A program made the translations under genes and the position numbers. DNA of 32,065 bases, taken from contig CDMY01000443.1 in the NCBI GenBank assembly GCA_001179505.1, forward strand, positions 18,919-50,983, given 5' to 3'. Shown piece after piece: positions 22,390 through 32,065 of the stretch; position 1 is the first letter of the stretch, and the number at the start of each line of letters is the position of its first letter. The stretch comes from Vitrella brassicaformis (lineage: Eukaryota; Sar; Vitrellaceae). Under the pieces are notes generated by a model. That model did no database searches. It worked only from the letters and a program-made list of their open reading frames with translations, and was not told the origin of the DNA.

Positions 22390-23651
22390 CTACCCCCACC
22401 GCCTGACCATCCGTGTGTTGGCCACGGGCGAGTAAAAGTAGTACCCCCTGCCACCCCCCTGGTGCATCTGGCGCGGGCGGTGCGTGTAGGACACCGTCTC
22501 CCTCACGGCTACCATCCCCACCCCCTCCCCGTCCTCCTCGGTCGGCACCGCAAACTGGGGGGCATACGACGACGCAGCAAACGTCAGCGGCACCGAAACG
22601 TGCTGGGGGGCCGTCTCGGTGATGAAGGTGCTGCCCTTGGCCATGCGGTGCTGGTTGATGTCCGCCTTGTCCCTGTTCTCTTCCTCCTGGTATGACGGGA
22701 TGGATGAGGTCACCGAGCAGGCGTGGAGCGCCGGCAGGGCAGGCAGGGGCGGGCCCTCCTGCTGCTGCTGGTCCTCGGCGGCAGGCTGCTGCTGGAACTC
22801 CTCGCCGCCCTCCGGCTCCTTGTTGGGCTCCTCATCCACTACTGTGGCTCTCGTGGGCTGGCCGTACTGCACCGGCATCAGACTGGCGAAGGGAGCGGCC
22901 TGCGAATGGGGGCGGGGCTGCTGCATCACGTTGACTACTACGACATTGCTGCTGCTGCTATGGTTGTGGTCTTGGCTATGGCCGCTGCTGCCCGTGGATG
23001 TGGTGGCCGACGCCCGGCCCTTCTTGGTCGCACTGCTGGCTTGCCGAATGCTCAGGGCCGCGTTGAGGGGAGAGGATCCCTGGCAACCCTTTGCTGTTGC
23101 TGTCGCGTGTTCGCCGAAGAGGTGGACGGCGGCGGGGTGTGAGAGTGCGCCGTGGATGAGGATTGAGATGAACCACACAAACGTGCAGATGAGCTGCCCC
23201 ACACCCACCAGCACCTCCCGGCCGTCCTTCATCCGCGGATCCTTCGAGAAGAAATTGCTCGAGGCTGCCGCGGCCAGCAGGACCCACACAAGGCAGTCGA
23301 CGGCCGACGCCACGAGGAATGACCGGGTATATGGCTGGATGTAGGGCATGGAGCCGGCGAGGGCTGCGATGAGGCCGAGGACGCCGATGGCGTAGTTTCT
23401 GCCGCAGAAGCCGTACACGCAGAAGACTGCATACACGCCCACACACATAGAGGGATAGAGGGGGGAAAGGGAGATCATTCCATCCATCCATCCCTCCATC
23501 CATCCATTGACGTCGGTGCATCCGTACCTATGTGGGCGCCCATGAGAAAACCGTGCAGCTGCCATGAGAGGGCGAACTCCTTTCTGCGCGCAGCAGGAGG
23601 CTTGACGCCCTCTGTGGTCGCGTGTGCCAAACGCGCCACTTTTGCTCCCAT
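22390..23651 (-). CDS. Predicted four-TM membrane protein with disordered cytosolic tail
   Basis: Two exons, 23651-23528 and 23426-22390, close in phase 1 to 386 residues. Four hydrophobic segments can be seen: WQLHGFLMGAHIVFCVYGFC (spanning the junction), NYAIGVLGLIAALAGSMPYI, FLVASAVDCLVWVLLAAAAS and VGVGQLICTFVWFISILIHG. The remaining ~240 residues are Ser-, Gln- and Pro-rich (HSQDHNHSSSS, EEFQQQPAAEDQQQQ) and probably disordered, ending in GRGYYFYSPVANTRMVRRWG. I do not recognise the family; a tetraspan scaffold or small transporter are possibilities. The single large second exon is unusual beside its intron-rich neighbours. An apparent longer ORF through the intron to 23736 has no supporting ATG. 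Confidence 0.75.
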
Positions 23652-24435
23652 GATCTCCCTTTGGCAAGGAACTGCACAAGTAAATTTCGCGATACATCTT
23701 TGCTCCCATCTCCTTCATCACCTTGCTTTTATACACGTGAGTTTGAGTCTACGCGGGCGTGCGTGCAAGTGTGGTGCGCACAACCGAACGAAAAAGGTGG
23801 AAAAGGGAATGAATGCAAACAGGAATGGGGAGGGGCGGGGCGGGGCGGCTGGCGCACCGACATAATTACAGACAGACAGACATGGACAAACGGACAGACG
23901 GCCAGCGGACAGACAGACAGACACACTGAAGAGACACGTGTAGACAGACAGCCACTACAGACACTTACGGACACCCAGCTAGTAGTTGAAGACCCATGTC
24001 ATAACGGACCCTCTATACACAAATGAGCCCACCAGAAGCCAACCCAACCAATGGTCTTCACTCACTAAAGCCGCTCTGTGCCGTGTCGGGCACGCCTGCA
24101 GCCACGATGGCCATCTCCCCACTCATTCATTCAAAACACCTTCGGCCCGCCAGCCAAGCCAAGCCAAGCCAGCCATGGCGGCCGTCACGTACACACGCAC
24201 GGATGCATGCATTGACGCTATGCCGTGCTGGCCTATACAGGAGCTACACACAGGCACCAAGTCATGCATCGCGCGAGCACGTCACAGCCGCCACAATGGA
24301 TGGCACCAACCAACCGTGTCAACGTCTCCCTCCCCCTACCCCCTGGCCTACAGTATAAACACTCACCCGATCATCACTGTGGAGCCAAAACGGCCCTGCT
24401 ACATCTATCCTCTGTTGCCGTATGCATGCACCCGG
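23652..24435. other. Intergenic region with GACA repeats, upstream of the four-TM gene
   Basis: This 784-base gap between two minus-strand genes holds the promoter of the four-TM gene (with aaatttcgcgat at about 23684) and the 3' flank of the Mrs2-like gene. Tetranucleotide (GACA)n and GGAC repeats occupy about 23867-23965, and gccaagccaagccaagcc lies near 24151. ORFs here are low-complexity and none looks coding. Confidence 0.6.
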
Positions 24436-26538
24436 CTAGAGCCTGGTTGAGTAGATGATGGTGCCGACCAGCAGGCAGGTGAGGACGAACACCGACACCA
24501 CGACCGCCACCACCACCTCGAAAGCCATGGCGTCCGTCTCGAGCTCGTTCGTCAAATTCATACCAAACGCACCCTGCACCACACACAAGCCACCACATTT
24601 CTTTCCGCTCTCTCTCTCTCTCTCTCTCTCCCTCCCCCTCTGTCTGAATGCGTGTGTGTCTCGCTCGTTCGTTTACCGTGATGACGGCCCCCATGGCGAG
24701 TCCGCCCGAGATGACTGTGGCGCTGGTGTCGACGAGCATGAGCCTGTTGCGGACAATGTCCAATCGGATGGTGATGAGGTACTCGATGTTGACGAGCTTC
24801 TCCTTCATCATCCGCGTCCGCTCTACCAACTCGTCGACCTCCTGGTCGAAATACTCGAGCAAGATGTCCAGGTCGCTGTTGGGAATCAGCCCCAGGCCGC
24901 TGACGGTGTGTTGCGCCGTGGACGACACGGCGGGGGGAGCGTAGGGGGGATACCCCGTCATGAAGGAGGACGCTCGCGCGGCCGCCACCCGATGCTGCTG
25001 CTGGGGCTGGCTGTCGACCGAGCCCGATCGCCTGTGTCGCTGCCTCAGGAGTGAGCGTCCGGTGCGCATGGGGGGCGAGGGGGTGGGCGACCTGCTGTTG
25101 GGGTCCTCCTGGGTGTCGCTGTGCACCCGCAGGTGGTTGCTGGATGAGGCCATCGATGCGGGTGTGTCTTCCCTGACGTTGTTCATGGGGTTGAGTAGAG
25201 TGAGGGAGCCCCAGTTCTGGTGGTCGAGGTGGTCGTAGTACTCGGGGTGCTCGTACAGCCGCGACAGCTCCATCTTGAGCAGGTCAGTCGGCTCCTCCAT
25301 CAACTCGGCTATCGAACGGTGAAAACCCTGGATACACGCACAACACACAGCGAGGTACATATTGGGGTGGGGTGGGGTGACGGGCGTCTGTCTTATGTGT
25401 CCCTGCTTGCCTGTATCTTTGATTCGAGTACAGCGGTGGGCGCCTTAAGCCTGTGGAGGGCTTCGAGGTCGCGTGTGGTGGGGTTCTGCCGCTCAAGCTT
25501 GAGCGACAGCGCCTCAATGGCCTCCTCGACAGGCGTCAACTCCTCACCTGCGCACCGCACACACACATTCATGCACCAATCGTCTCTCCCTGTCCTGTGT
25601 GCACGTCGCTGACGTACCCACGGCCTCGATAGCAGTGGCGAGGACCACCTCGAGCGCCGAGAACTCGAACGGCACCCTCCTGGTCTTGCGGCCCTCGGAC
25701 AGCTGTGTGAGCCGCTGGATGAGCCCCTCGCTCTGTGTGAGTTCCTCTGCCATGAGGAGCAGCACGGCGTCGTGCAGGATGATGGCGGTGACGGGGGGAA
25801 AGCAGATGAGGATGCAGTGCCGACGCACCTCCACGGACGGCAGCTGCTTCAGCTCAGCGAACACCTGACATGGCACACACACACAGAGCAGGTCAGGGTT
25901 GCTGGAGGCAATTCTTGTGCCTGTATGTATGTATGTATGTATGTGTGTCAGTCACCTGTCTGACGTCGCGGTATGTGAGGCATCCGGAGAGCTCCTCGAC
26001 CAGGCCGGCCTTGTTGTGTGAGAGGACGTGCCTGACCACCTCGGCGGCCTGCCACTCGCGGATCCTGTGGCGGCCCGCTGTGATCTCGATGACCACGTGC
26101 TTGCGCACCTTGCGGCTCCTCTTGCCCATCACCATGTAGTGCGGCAGGTAGCTGCCACACAGACACACACACAGACACATGTAGAATGGTACGCACCTTT
26201 GTGTCCTCTGCACACTGCCGTTGGTTCACATGCAGTGCACCTGACCTGATGTTGTTCTGCGAAAAGGCCTTGGACGGCGATAAGGCCTTGTCGCTTATTT
26301 CGCTCGGCGAAGAGGCCCGGCTCCTCCCTGCTATCCCCATGAGGCCGTTTGTCATCTTCCGCTCGGACCTCTTGGCCGCCGCGCCCTCCCTCTCGCCGCT
26401 GCCGCCATTGAGCTCTGGCGGATCTCTGTCTGCGGTGCCGGACTGCTGCTGCTGCTGGTGAGATGTGCTGACTGTCACCTCCTCTGGAAGCAGGCCATCT
26501 TCAGGCAGATGGCTCTGCTTGTCGTTCTGGTGGGACAT
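24436..26538 (-). CDS. CorA/Mrs2-type magnesium transporter
   Basis: Six exons close to 553 residues: 26538-26246, 26151-25956, 25864-25618, 25547-25411, 25327-24677, 24573-24436. The N-terminus is Gln/Ser-rich. The conserved part runs through VRHVLSHNKAGLVEELSGCL, VEVRRHCILICFPPVTAIIL, VPFEFSALEVVLATAIEAV, EELTPVEEAIEALSLKL and the stalk helix FDQEVDELVERTRMMKEKLV with NIEYLITIRLDIVRNRLMLV. TM1 ends in FGMNL (GMN at 512-514), the CorA/Mrs2 selectivity signature, and TM2 (VVVAVVVSVFVLTCLLVGTI) precedes a short tail. Family members are homo-pentameric Mg2+ channels of mitochondrial or other membranes; no clear presequence decides the membrane here. About 130 disordered residues are inserted between HLDHQNWGSL and IPNSDLDILL. 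Intron 25410-25328 has a GC donor (CAG|GCAAGC). Confidence 0.9.
25921..25945. repeat. Short tandem repeats in introns (example TATG tract)
   Basis: A clean TATG tetranucleotide tract lies in the Mrs2-like intron. Similar tracts are TCTG/GTCT at 7257-7285 and 8789-8811, ACAG at 9278-9302, CTGT/CTAT at 4740-4795 and CT at 24607-24631. Most lie in introns, just before acceptors or after donors. Confidence 0.8.
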
Positions 26539-26757
26539 GCTGATACATATGCCGCTGCAAAAACGCTGAGCAGCGCCCTGGTTTTGAACCCTTCTGGCTT
26601 AGCTCGCAGACCAAGCTCGCATTTCGAGCCGACAGGAAACCGCTCTCTCTCTGAGCCGACAGGAAAAGATCGGTTATTTCCCGACGTTCGCACGAGCATT
26701 CGGCGTCCTCAAGTGCTGTGAGGGCGTATCTATCCGAATCTATCTGGCTGACGTAAG
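26539..26757. promoter_or_regulatory. Divergent promoter, Mrs2-like / intronless Lys-rich gene
   Basis: The start codons are 219 bases apart. The interval carries agctcgcagaccaagctcgc (26601-26620, two AGCTCGC words on the plus strand, the complement of GCGAGCT) and two copies of gagccgacaggaaa at about 26626-26639 and 26652-26665. A control role is inferred from position. Confidence 0.45.
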
Positions 26758-27642
26758 ATGGGGAAGCTCGAAGATCTCTTCAAGAAGAAGAAGAAAGGCA
26801 CCAAGATCACCAACCTCAACCAGGCTGACCCCAACCTCCTCGAAGCCAAGGGCGAGATCGCACCAGCGGACGCCACAACAACGGGCGAAGAGGGCGCACC
26901 TGCCCCCGCACCCGCCGCCAAGGACGACAAGCCTGTCAAGAAGGAGGAGGAGGCGGCCAAGGACGAGTGGGACGATGACGAGACAGCCCCGGTGGCCAAC
27001 GAGGAGCTGGCGGCCAAGATGAGCGACGCTCACATCAAGGACATCAAGCTCTCGGACGCACCGGAGATCTCGATATGGGAGCTGCAGGCGCAGCAGAAGG
27101 CCGAGGAGGAGGCCAAGGCCGCCGCGGCCAAGCAGGAGGAGGAAGACAAGAAAAAGGCCGAGGAGGAGCAGGAGAAACACAAGACAGATCAGCAGGAGGA
27201 GGAGCCTGCCGCCGCGAGCGAGCCTCCTCCACCCCCAGCACCGGCCAAGTACACGGCACCGGGTATGCGTCGGATTCAGCGTGAGAAGGAGAAGGGCCCG
27301 CCCAAGCCAGAGGAGTGGGGGCCATCACTGTCCACCCTCTTGGAGCAGCAGAGGGAGGAGTCAGCGGCTCGGGCGGAGAAGGAGCCGACCGCCAGCAAGC
27401 CCAAGAAGCCCACCGAGCCCAAGGAGAAGAAGGTTCGCGAGCGGATCAAGCTTGACCTGGGTGAGGACTCGCCCAAGGGCCCGACGATCAAGGTGCTGGG
27501 TGTGGGAGGGGGGGATGCCGGGCAGGATCAGGGTGGGGTGCGGCGGATCATGATGGACGACCAGGCCAGCAGGGACAAGTTCAAGGGCAGGTGCAAGAGA
27601 CCCAAGAAGGAGCTGCCTGAGGCTGAAATGAGGGACGACTGA
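26758..27642 (+). CDS. Intronless Lys/Glu-rich coiled protein, possibly CDV3-like
   Basis: A single exon of 294 residues with the ATG at 26758. It begins MGKLEDLFKKKKKGTKI and continues through an Ala/Pro-rich acidic stretch, DEWDDDETAPVANEELAAK, a highly charged helix (QQKAEEEAKAAAAKQEEEDK), then AKYTAPGMRRIQREKEKGPP and a basic tail. The N-terminal short hydrophobic motif followed by poly-Lys and the later EW acidic motif resemble CDV3 homologues, but the match is weak. Low complexity also fits ribosome- or RNA-binding proteins. No TM or signal peptide is seen. Lacking introns, it stands apart from its neighbours. Start and stop are both clear. Confidence 0.75.
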   Translation: MGKLEDLFKKKKKGTKITNLNQADPNLLEAKGEIAPADATTTGEEGAPAPAPAAKDDKPVKKEEEAAKDEWDDDETAPVANEELAAKMSDAHIKDIKLSDAPEISIWELQAQQKAEEEAKAAAAKQEEEDKKKAEEEQEKHKTDQQEEEPAAASEPPPPPAPAKYTAPGMRRIQREKEKGPPKPEEWGPSLSTLLEQQREESAARAEKEPTASKPKKPTEPKEKKVRERIKLDLGEDSPKGPTIKVLGVGGGDAGQDQGGVRRIMMDDQASRDKFKGRCKRPKKELPEAEMRDD

Positions 27643-28097
27643 TTGATCGTGGGTGTGGGATGCGTGGATGAGTGATCTGCAGGGGCTGTATAGAGATGAA
27701 TGCTGGAGGGGAGAGGGATGGGGGGTCGTGACTCGTTGGTTGAGGGCGCGTGAGCGGATCACGTCTGCGTGTGTTCTTCTTGTTTTGCCGATCTGCCTCA
27801 TTTTATCACTTTTGAGTGAGCATCCCAAATTGACCGCTGCATGTCCCTGTGAGTGCCGCTCTTCATTCACTGTCAAGGGACTCTGACAGTGTGCGTCCGT
27901 GTTTGTGTGCGTGGACCTCATCAACCAGGTCAGGTTTTCAATACACATATATTCTTTATTTCTTCCGCAAGAACACGAAGTCGCGTCCATGAATCGTTCC
28001 TGACAGTCTGCGGAAGCATGCACATCAGATCGAGCTGTACAGTCAGTCACTTAGCCACAACAGACAGCCTCCCGCACTCTCACAACCATCGCTGTTA
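27643..28097. other. Convergent 3' intergenic region
   Basis: This lies between the ends of the Lys-rich gene and SMU1. It contains TG-rich DNA, an AT-rich stretch with tacacatatattctttatttc near 27940-27963, and no coding signal. Confidence 0.6.
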
Positions 28098-30793
28098 TCA
28101 CTTGAGTACGTGTAGTTTGCCGTCGATGCCCCATGTGGCCACCAGGTTGTGCAGGGGGTGCGCTATCAAACCGATGACGTCCTTCTCGTGGACCTACAAC
28201 ACACACAGAGACACACAAGCACGTGGCCTGTTCCTCATCCATTCATTTAGCGAGTAGTAAGTCACCTTGGCGAGGTGTTCGAGCTTCCCAGTTGAGTTGG
28301 AGAAGCAGTAGAGGGTGTTGTCCTCGCCACAGCAGTACAGCCACTCGCCCTTACGAGACGCTGCATACACACACACAGGGGCAACCGACAAACACAGACG
28401 TCCCCTCTTGATGGGTCTGGCAGGCTGTGTGTGATCAGTGACCGACTGACCTGCTGCACAGACGAAGTCGCCGCCCTCCTTCTTGCCTGAAATCCAATGG
28501 GGAGAGCAATAAATGTGTGTACGAGTGTGTGCGCACACGCCACGGCACCTACCTGATGAGAGTGTCTTGAGTACTTGTCCCGTGAGGTTCATCAGGTGCA
28601 GGGTGGGCGCCCTCGTGCACACGTATATCAGATCCTGCGACTGCACACACACAGACATCCGTGCGTGAATGGCAGTGCCGGTGTGCGTGTTAGGTCGTTT
28701 GTTACCTTTGGCGCGAGGAAGACGGCGTTGATTTGCGGCGAGGCGTTCTCTGTGTTGAGGTGGGACGGGGGAGGGGGGGCGAAAGTCTGCAGACAGTCGG
28801 TCGTCTTGGCATCCCACACCTATACACAACACACATGGCAAACGAGCGATTGGGTGCAAATTTCTGGCGCACAAACATGGATGCATTCCCACCTTGACGC
28901 GTCCGTCGCTTGAGCCGGTGACGATCTTGGTGCCATCGCCGGTGAATATGGCGCAGTTGACGTATGACGTGTGGCCCCTGAACTCCTTGAGCGTCTTGCC
29001 AGACTTAAGTCCGTGCAGACGGGCCGTGTTGTCGAACGACGCCGTCAGCAGCTGGCTGCTGTCCTTGCTGAACACTATACTCGTTATGCCTACACACACA
29101 AAAGGTGTTGTGTTGGTGTGAGGGTGTCTGTGGCTGAGCTGACACGCGCACCTCCTTGGTGTATTTTGGTGTATTTCTTGAGGCATTTGCCGGTGGATAT
29201 CTTCCAGACCTTGAGGTTGCCGTCCTGGTCGCCCGACGCCAGCAGCTCGGCGTCACGCGTGAAGGCCAAGGACACCACCGCCGTGTCGTGAACCATGAAG
29301 GCGTCCTCAGCCTGGTAGGACAGGTCGGTCCGCAGCTTGCCAGTGAGGTAATCCCACACCTCCACAATGCCGTCAACAGAACTGACACAACACAACACAG
29401 GAAAGCAGATATGGCCGCACTTGTATGAGTAGAGGTGGCTGGGGGAGGGGATCGTACCCAGTGACTAGGTGCTGTCCGTCTGGCGAGAAGGCGGCGCACT
29501 CGGGGTAAGAGCGGGTGGGGAACTGACGACACACACACACACAGAACATAACTTCAATGGTTGGCCTGTGGTCTGTGGTCTGTGTCTGGTTTGGTACAAT
29601 GATGGTTTTGGCAATGTCGCTGGCGCATTCCTCTGCCTCCTCCTTGGCTGTGGCCGCCATACCTGAAGGAACAACGGAGGAGAAAGACCGAGGGAAATAC
29701 AGACCAGACAGATCTTCCCTCCGACATGTCGTTCACTCACCCCTGAAGAGATCAAACTTCATGCCGGGCGGGAGCAGACCTGTGTGTAAACAGACATCAC
29801 ACACACACCTCGCTGCGTCGGTCCACGTGCTTCTTGTTAGCTCGTGGTAAAGTCAGCTACCTTGGTGGTTTTGCCACTTCATGGCCTGGCCGATAATGGC
29901 GAGCAGCCTGGAGGGAGGGGCCGCCTGCAGATTCTGCACCATGTCTGCAAGGACACACACACATCGATGAGATGAAGGCCATTCATGTATCGGTAATCAA
30001 CTCGCACTCACCCTGGCCAAGTGCCGCTCGCCTCTTCTCCACTGTCATGCCCTCATACGCCTGCACGCACACACAACACACACCCATCATGAGCACCACC
30101 CGCCAGGAGGCCAATCAACCACAATGTCACCTCTTTCGAGTCGACGTGTCCCTTGTTGCACAGGTGATCTAGCTTCTTGAATCTGTCCGGGTGAGTCAGT
30201 TTGAGCGACTGCAGGGCGGCCGTCTCGCGCAGCAGCTGACGCGCCACCTCTGGCTCCTTCGCTTCAAGCATCTCGCACACTATCTGCACACACGGTTACA
30301 TCACACACACAGGAGGGGAGGGCGAATGGAGTACCCAATGCTGCCTTCTGCGTGTCGTTGTGTGTGCTGACGTGTTCGTATAGGTTTTGCAGGACTTCTT
30401 CCGGCAGGTTCATGCCCGCAGCGGTCTGCAGGACCTCCCCCCACTTGCCCTGGTTCACATCAGCCAGGAACTGATCCACACTCTCCACCGTGTTGTACGC
30501 AACACGGGACTCCTCCTGACCGACACAGACACACGAACACGTCATGAGTGCCGACAACACGCAGCTCGTGTGTGTGTCGTGTGTTTGGCGTGGCATACCT
30601 GCAGCGTCTGGAAGGTCCTGTGGAGTGAGTTCTCTTTGAGGAACTGCAAGATGAGGCGAATCACACTGCACCCAGCACACGCAGGCAACCACATGGGCAT
30701 CACAGCCATCATCATCGCACACACTCGTGAACTTCTGCGGTCCCTCTGTGCCTCAGCTCACTCTGATGAGTCGATCTCCAACCGTTCGCCCAT
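28098..30793 (-). CDS. SMU1: SMU1 spliceosomal WD40 protein
   Basis: Sixteen exons close in phase to 517 residues, close to the usual ~513: 30793-30762, 30665-30599, 30515-30372, 30283-30131, 30060-30012, 29944-29861, 29779-29741, 29662-29598, 29522-29458, 29381-29152, 29089-28893, 28819-28706, 28640-28553, 28486-28451, 28360-28266, 28193-28098. The LisH reads DVIRLILQFLKENSLHRTFQ, followed by CTLH (NTVESVDQFLADVNQGKW), EKRRAALGQ, PPSRLLAIIGQAMKWQNHQG and LLPPGMKFDLFRG. WD repeats begin at YPECAAFSPDGQHLVTGSVD and include ASFDNTARLHGLKSGKTLKE, RGHTSYVN and HEKDVIGLIAHPLHNLVATW. SMU1 pairs with RED in spliceosome activation and alternative splicing. At 30372 the donor after LYEH is preferred to reading on, because EHIVCEMLEAKEPEVARQLL matches the family. 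Confidence 0.95.
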
Positions 30794-30989
30794 CTCAGTA
30801 TCCGCAGCAGCAGATCTCAATCACACAAGACGACCCGAATCAGTTCGTTTTCCCGCCGTGGGACAGCCTGGCGCTTTGCGATGATATGAGCGCTGCTCGT
30901 TAAGCCTCTTCACCTCGGCACCTCACAAAGATCTGCGAGCTTGTAGCTCGCTCCCCTTCTCGCGATTTCATCGAAAAGAAGTGTTTTCG
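30794..30989. promoter_or_regulatory. Divergent promoter, SMU1 / right-edge gene
   Basis: The start codons are 196 bases apart. It holds a near-palindrome, tgcgagcttgtagctcgct (30934-30952), made of two inverted GCGAGC words, and nearby ctcgcgatttcatcgaaaag. Confidence 0.5.
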
Positions 30990-32065
30990 ATGAGATCGTC
31001 GACGCCTGGCACTGCTAGGCCATCGCCCTCCCTGGCGGCAAACTATCATCATCACCTGCTTAACCCCGTCCACACCCCACATCCAACAATGCCTGGCTCT
31101 CCTCTCTCTCTCAACGGCACCGCAGCACCCGCCATCGCCCCGCTGTGGTACGCCAATGCCACCCAGAGGCCGCACCCGTCTGTAACCCTCCAGCAGCCCC
31201 CTGGACCGCAGACGCCGGAGGCTTCTGGTGACCAAGGCCAACTGAGCTGCTACGGCAAGTTCATGCGGTGCATCGGATTCAACGAGTGCCCCTGCACTCG
31301 TTCATCTGATGCATCCGCAGCCGGGCAGCCAGTGGCCCGACAAGGGCTGGGAAAGGCGAGTCCGTGGCAACACGGTCAGGGCTCGCCGCCCGCCACACAC
31401 ACGGGGGAGTCACTGGCAGCCACAGCGCTTCAGCCAGCCCCCTACAGCAGCACCAACAGGCCGCCAATCTACTGCCGCTATCCGCCATCAAGGGCGGCCT
31501 TTCAGCACCAGCAGCGCGCCGAGCCCACCGCAGCACCCAGGACGACTTATCGTCCAAATATCGCGCGGCTGACTGGGAATGAAATGCGTCGAGCTGAGCC
31601 ACATCGTGGCTTTCAGCAGGGAGGGGAAGGGGAGTCTCTATCGCACGGCCGACGGCCACAGATCTGGCGGCCACCCCAGCAGCAGCAGCTGTGTTTCCTG
31701 CGCCCTGTGTTTCGGGGAGTCCAGCTGCCCCCACCAGGCGGCCTAAGCCTGTCCAAGCTGCGGCAGCTGCGCCCAGTAGCCGGGGACCAAGGGCCTGAGC
31801 CGGCCATTGAGGAGGCCGAGAGCGAGGGGAGTGAGGAGGCCGATGAGGAGGACCATGGGGAGGAGGCTGAGGGTCAGGAGGGAGGACCCGTCGAGGGGCA
31901 CGACGCTGTAGTGCATGATGCTGGTGTGAGTGAGGACTGCGTAGGATTTGTCGTTGGAGAAGGTGAGCGAGTGGGTGACGGGGCACACACAGACGGCATG
32001 GCGGGGAGGCAGACAGACAGAGGGAGGGAGGGAGGTCTGGCCTGACCGATCATTGTCCTGTTTGC
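30990..32065 (+). CDS. Partial gene, Gln/Pro-rich protein, inverted paralogue of the left edge
   Basis: The first exon runs from an ATG at 30990 (an in-frame ATG in better context lies at 31089) to a donor at 31962 in phase 1; the intron continues past the right edge. The 324 residues include CYGKFMRCIGFNECPCTRSS (Cys-rich), TTYRPNIARLTGNEMRR, GFQQ, GRRPQIWRPPQQQQ and SLSKLRQLRPVAGDQGPEP, followed by an acidic Glu/Asp run and DAVVHDAGVSEDC. No family is recognised. From 31443 on it is the DNA-level copy of 1951-1326. Unlike that copy it stays in one frame to the donor, so it is the more intact one. Any downstream exon is predicted to resemble the left-edge exon at 1294. Confidence 0.6.
31443..32065 (+). 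repeat. Inverted segmental duplication, right copy
   Basis: Counterpart of 1951-1326 in the opposite orientation. The copy starts right after cctacag, and the left copy after gtcacag, both resembling a 3' splice site. The window edge cuts the match while it is still strong (accgatcattgtcctgtttg). Confidence 0.85.

Noticed and set aside
30327-30371. Extension of SMU1 exon 3 (STHNDTQKAAL)
   Set aside because: The donor at 30371 restores the family sequence and phase; the extension reads intron.

Overview
This is a stretch of compact, intron-rich nuclear DNA from a GC-rich eukaryote. Genes are cut into many small exons by short GT-AG introns, most acceptors are (TG)n-CAG rather than a long pyrimidine tract, and there are no operons or bacterial signals. 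The gene set (a UCK/UPRT fusion, a kinesin-10, SMU1, NASP, an Mrs2-type channel) plus the dense introns and high GC fit a photosynthetic alveolate such as the chromerid Vitrella brassicaformis. That assignment is inference; no marker in the window proves it.

Layout, left to right. (1) 1-2331, minus strand: partial gene whose resolved exons encode a possible kinase-like domain, preceded by a segment that is an inverted copy of the right edge of the window. (2) 2417-5400, minus: a poorly resolved gene with IPT/TIG-like domains, repeated exons and a minisatellite-bearing intron. (3) 6096-7523, plus: VTT-domain (DedA/TMEM41/TMEM64-like) membrane protein, 8 exons. (4) 8043-10635, minus: NASP-like histone chaperone, 15 exons. 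(5) 10741-14710, plus: kinesin-10/Kid-like motor with a C-terminal helix-hairpin-helix, 17 exons. (6) 14976-19633, minus: 1310-residue protein with an armadillo-like N-terminus, family unknown, 11 exons. (7) 19806-22032, plus: uridine kinase fused to a uracil phosphoribosyltransferase domain, 10 exons. (8) 22390-23651, minus: four-TM protein with a long disordered tail. (9) 24436-26538, minus: CorA/Mrs2-type magnesium transporter, 6 exons. (10) 26758-27642, plus: intronless Lys/Glu-rich protein. (11) 28098-30793, minus: SMU1 spliceosomal WD40 protein, 16 exons. (12) 30990 to the right edge, plus: partial gene, inverted paralogue of the left edge.

For genes 3-9 and 11 I placed every exon by hand so that reading phase closes at each junction and the predicted lengths fit. 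From 6096 on, genes alternate as divergent and convergent pairs; start codons in divergent pairs are only about 105-220 bases apart. The genes are unrelated housekeeping functions (chromatin, mitosis, pyrimidine salvage, ion transport, splicing) and share architecture rather than a pathway. Several divergent promoters share a GCGAGCTT-like word, which with the inverted edge duplication, the altered PRPP loop and the repeated exons are the main points for follow-up.
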